From contig DCVM01000145.1 of NCBI GenBank assembly GCA_002327985.1, positions 1 through 32,509 of the forward strand: a stretch of 32,509 nt of DNA. The letters run 5' to 3'. The position numbers were made by a program, and so were the translations under genes. The DNA comes from Syntrophaceae bacterium UBA2188 (GTDB lineage Bacteria; Desulfobacterota; BSN033; UBA1163). Every line of letters begins with the position of its first letter. Position 1 is the stretch's first letter. Below, one piece after another: positions 30,648 to 32,509 of this stretch. The notes under the pieces are model-generated. The model was not told where the DNA came from. It worked only from the letters and a program-made list of their open reading frames with translations, and did no database searches.

Positions 30648-31943
30648 TTACTTTATCAGACTGGGTAAAAAGAGGACAATTTTAGGGAAAAATATCATCA
30701 CTACCATCGTCAACGCATAAGCCGGGATAAACCATAAGACACCTTTAAAAACGGTTGAAAGGGGGATATCTTCGGACATTCCGGACACCACATAGGCACA
30801 TATCCCAACCGGAGGGGTGACAGCTCCCATTGTGGTAACCACCGTGAGGATACAGCCAAACCATACCGGGTCATAACCCAATTGTATGGCCATGGGAAAG
30901 AAGATGGGTATGGAGATGAGAAGAAAGCCAAGGGCATCCATAACCATTCCCGCGATGCCATAAATGATCAAGATAAAAATCATAATCATGTAGGGAGGCA
31001 CATGGAGGGTTGAAACAAAATCGACCGCTATAAAAGGAAGCCTGCTAATGGTGAGGAATCGGCCGAAAATGACGGCCCCCCAAATGATGACAATCACCAT
31101 GCAGGTGACTTTCAACGCATCCACAATCGCAGAGACGAACCCTTTCCATTTAAGCTTTCTCCTGATTGGGCCAGCGATGACAAATGCAAAAAAGGCACCT
31201 GCTGCCCCTGCCTCGGTGGGGGTGTAAGCCCCTGTATAAAGCCCGCCCATGACCAGGCCAAAGAGGATAATCATCTCGATGGCTCCAGGAATGGACTTTA
31301 TTTTTTCAATGATCGACACTTTTTCTCCTCCTGGACCCCACTCCGGATGTTTGACACAAAGGAGATAGATCGTCAGGGCGAAGAGGATCGTCATGAAGAT
31401 TCCAGGAAGGGTAGAACCCCAGAAGAGTTTGCCAATCGATTGTCCAGTCTGGATCCCATAAACGATCAGCACCACACTTGGAGGGATAACGACTCCCAGC
31501 GTCGAGCCACATGCAATGGAACCAGCAGAAAGGGCTTTGTTATAGTTATATTTTTTCATTTCCGGGAGGGCCACCGTCGTCATGGTCGCCGCGGTAGCAT
31601 TATTGGAACCACAGATGGCTGCAAACCCCGCGCAGGCCATCACTGTTGCCATAGCAATGCCCCCTCGAGTTCGGCCAAACCACTTATAAGCCGTGTTATA
31701 AAGGTTCTTATTCACTCCAGAATGAAAACAGATGGTTCCCATGAGGATGAAGAGGGGGATCACAGTGAGGCTATAAGATGAAAAATTTGACCACGTCTCG
31801 GTTCCCATCATAGAGAGCGCGGAATTCAACCCTGTCACATACCATAGCCCGCCGAAACCCACGACTGCCATTGAGAAGCCAACAGGCATCTTCAAGACGA
31901 TCATCACAAAGAGAAGGATGATGATACCAATAATCCCGACCAT
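30648..31943 (-). CDS. dctM: TRAP transporter large permease (DctM)
   Basis: The 431-residue protein has 11-12 hydrophobic segments and the DctM family text: L-F-V-M-I-V-L-K-M-P-V-G-F-S-M, G-S-N-N-A-T-A-A-T-M, A-L-S-A-G-S-I-A-C-G-S-T-L-G-V-V-I-P-P-S, Y-T-P-T-E-A-G-A-A-G-A-F and T-P-P-V-G-I-C-A-Y-V. It is the sodium-coupled translocation subunit of a tripartite transporter for organic acids. It starts immediately after the dctQ stop. The solute-binding DctP gene is not in view and probably lies beyond the right edge. Confidence 0.94.
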   Translation of the reverse strand: MVGIIGIIILLFVMIVLKMPVGFSMAVVGFGGLWYVTGLNSALSMMGTETWSNFSSYSLTVIPLFILMGTICFHSGVNKNLYNTAYKWFGRTRGGIAMATVMACAGFAAICGSNNATAATMTTVALPEMKKYNYNKALSAGSIACGSTLGVVIPPSVVLIVYGIQTGQSIGKLFWGSTLPGIFMTILFALTIYLLCVKHPEWGPGGEKVSIIEKIKSIPGAIEMIILFGLVMGGLYTGAYTPTEAGAAGAFFAFVIAGPIRRKLKWKGFVSAIVDALKVTCMVIVIIWGAVIFGRFLTISRLPFIAVDFVSTLHVPPYMIMIFILIIYGIAGMVMDALGFLLISIPIFFPMAIQLGYDPVWFGCILTVVTTMGAVTPPVGICAYVVSGMSEDIPLSTVFKGVLWFIPAYALTMVVMIFFPKIVLFLPSLIK

Positions 31944-32450
31944 CTACTTTTCTCCTTTCTCAGGAGCAAGTGATTTCAGGAAATCAATGAAGAGAACAAA
32001 GGCAAGGAGCAGGCAGCAGAGAGCGACGAGATAAACAAAAGGGTGATAAATGATTCTTAATGTCTCTGACGTTTCACCACGTTTCCAAATCGTGGTTCCA
32101 AACACTGCAGTTTGCCAGGCCACCAGAACAAAAAAAATCGTGCACAGGAATGAACTGATCACATTCATGACCCGTTGAGTACGTTTTGAATAATGGGTGG
32201 CCAGAATATCTACCGCAATATGGCTTTTGGTGATCTGGGCATAGCCCAAAGCAAAGGCGACCGTCATGGCCCCGAAGAACCCAACCAGTTCATAGGCCCC
32301 TTTGAGAGGGGATCCCAGAGGCCGAAGAAGCATATTGGCGCAGGCAATGCCGATCATGACCAGAAGGGCAAACCCTCCCACCCAGACAAACCACTTGTTC
32401 AGGGCATTACTGATTTTTTCCAGTGTTCCTATCATGAGTGACTCATTCAT
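31944..32450 (-). CDS. dctQ: TRAP transporter small permease (DctQ)
   Basis: The 168-residue protein has four hydrophobic segments and conserved DctQ points: W-F-V-W-V-G-G-F-A-L-L-V-M-I-G-I-A-C-A-N-M-L-L-R, G-A-Y-E-L-V-G-F-F-G-A-M-T-V-A-F-A-L-G-Y-A-Q and S-H-I-A-V-D-I-L. It scaffolds DctM in the inner membrane. The start is taken as the first ATG; a second Met six residues on is possible. It is the first gene of the operon visible in the window, and its stop abuts the dctM start. Confidence 0.88.
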   Translation of the reverse strand: MNESLMIGTLEKISNALNKWFVWVGGFALLVMIGIACANMLLRPLGSPLKGAYELVGFFGAMTVAFALGYAQITKSHIAVDILATHYSKRTQRVMNVISSFLCTIFFVLVAWQTAVFGTTIWKRGETSETLRIIYHPFVYLVALCCLLLAFVLFIDFLKSLAPEKGEK

Positions 32451-32460
32451 TGAATCCCCC

Positions 32461-32488
32461 CAATCCCCCTTCCATGAAGGGGAGATTG
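32461..32488. repeat. CCCCTTC/GAAGGGG hairpin repeat upstream of dctQ
   Basis: CAATC-CCCCTTC pairs with GAAGGGG-A-GATTG around a CAT loop (12 bp with one bulge). Hairpins of this kind (pyrimidine arm, C-A-T-G-A-A-G-G-G-G) resemble those at 6437-6450 and 11080-11111 and suggest a dispersed intergenic repeat family. Confidence 0.5.
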
Positions 32489-32509
32489 AGGGGATGATGA
32501 AAAGGGTTT

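Overview
The window (32.5 kb, moderate GC, short intergenic gaps, strong Shine-Dalgarno sites) looks like the chromosome of an anaerobic, Gram-negative bacterium. The mix of CooT, DUF3842, a Cbi/Nik-type ECF metal importer, an octaheme cytochrome c, selenium-dependent Mo-hydroxylase maturation genes and a TRAP transporter best fits the Desulfobacterota (old Deltaproteobacteria). That placement is inferred from gene content only. No rRNA, tRNA, CRISPR array or intact transposase was seen.

Layout. (1) 1-8200 is an envelope and stress block: a truncated DUF2267 protein, a PPOX-type flavin split-barrel protein, a 50-residue basic protein, a Trp-rich DUF6600 lipoprotein, aquaporin Z, GlsB/YeaQ, DUF4126, a YpfJ-type zinc peptidase, a conserved hypothetical, a helical lipoprotein and a LysM protein. 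(2) 8338-11516 (minus) is a modE-modA-modB-modC operon behind a near-consensus promoter; an exact 9-bp inverted repeat resembling a ModE box sits on the start site. (3) 11540-15619 (plus) is a beta-barrel outer-membrane protein followed by CbiM (with a fused PDGLE/CbiN-like tail), CbiQ and CbiO, a nickel/cobalt uptake operon with a long non-coding leader. (4) 15958-16691 (minus) holds DUF3842 and the nickel-binding CooT. (5) 16861-21860 (minus) holds an AMIN/Amidase_3 amidase, a DMSO-reductase-family molybdoenzyme and an eight-heme HAO-like cytochrome. (6) 21938-26078 (plus) holds mocA, yqeB, yqeC, a secreted protein and xdhC. (7) 26191-32450 (minus) is a TRAP transporter (dctQ, dctM) read into a three-subunit molybdenum hydroxylase. 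That operon is interrupted by a four-helix-bundle (23S-IVS-type) gene flanked by nested inverted repeats.

How it works together. Molybdate (or tungstate) import and its regulator, cofactor cytidylation, sulfuration/selenation accessory proteins and two different molybdoenzymes lie within 24 kb, so much of the window reads as a molybdoenzyme island with a nickel homeostasis module embedded in it. The TRAP system probably imports the small organic acid or heterocycle that the hydroxylase oxidises; the substrate cannot be read from sequence.

Most notable non-coding signal. Three short sequences share a 5' core A-G-Y-C-A-C-R-A-A-G-G and a 3' end G-T-G-G-C followed by 5-7 T. Two start exactly where a strong sigma-70 promoter should initiate. 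They lie upstream of the outer-membrane/cbiMQO operon (two in tandem) and upstream of DUF3842-cooT (one). They look like a small, possibly undescribed, leader RNA or attenuator family tied to metal genes.
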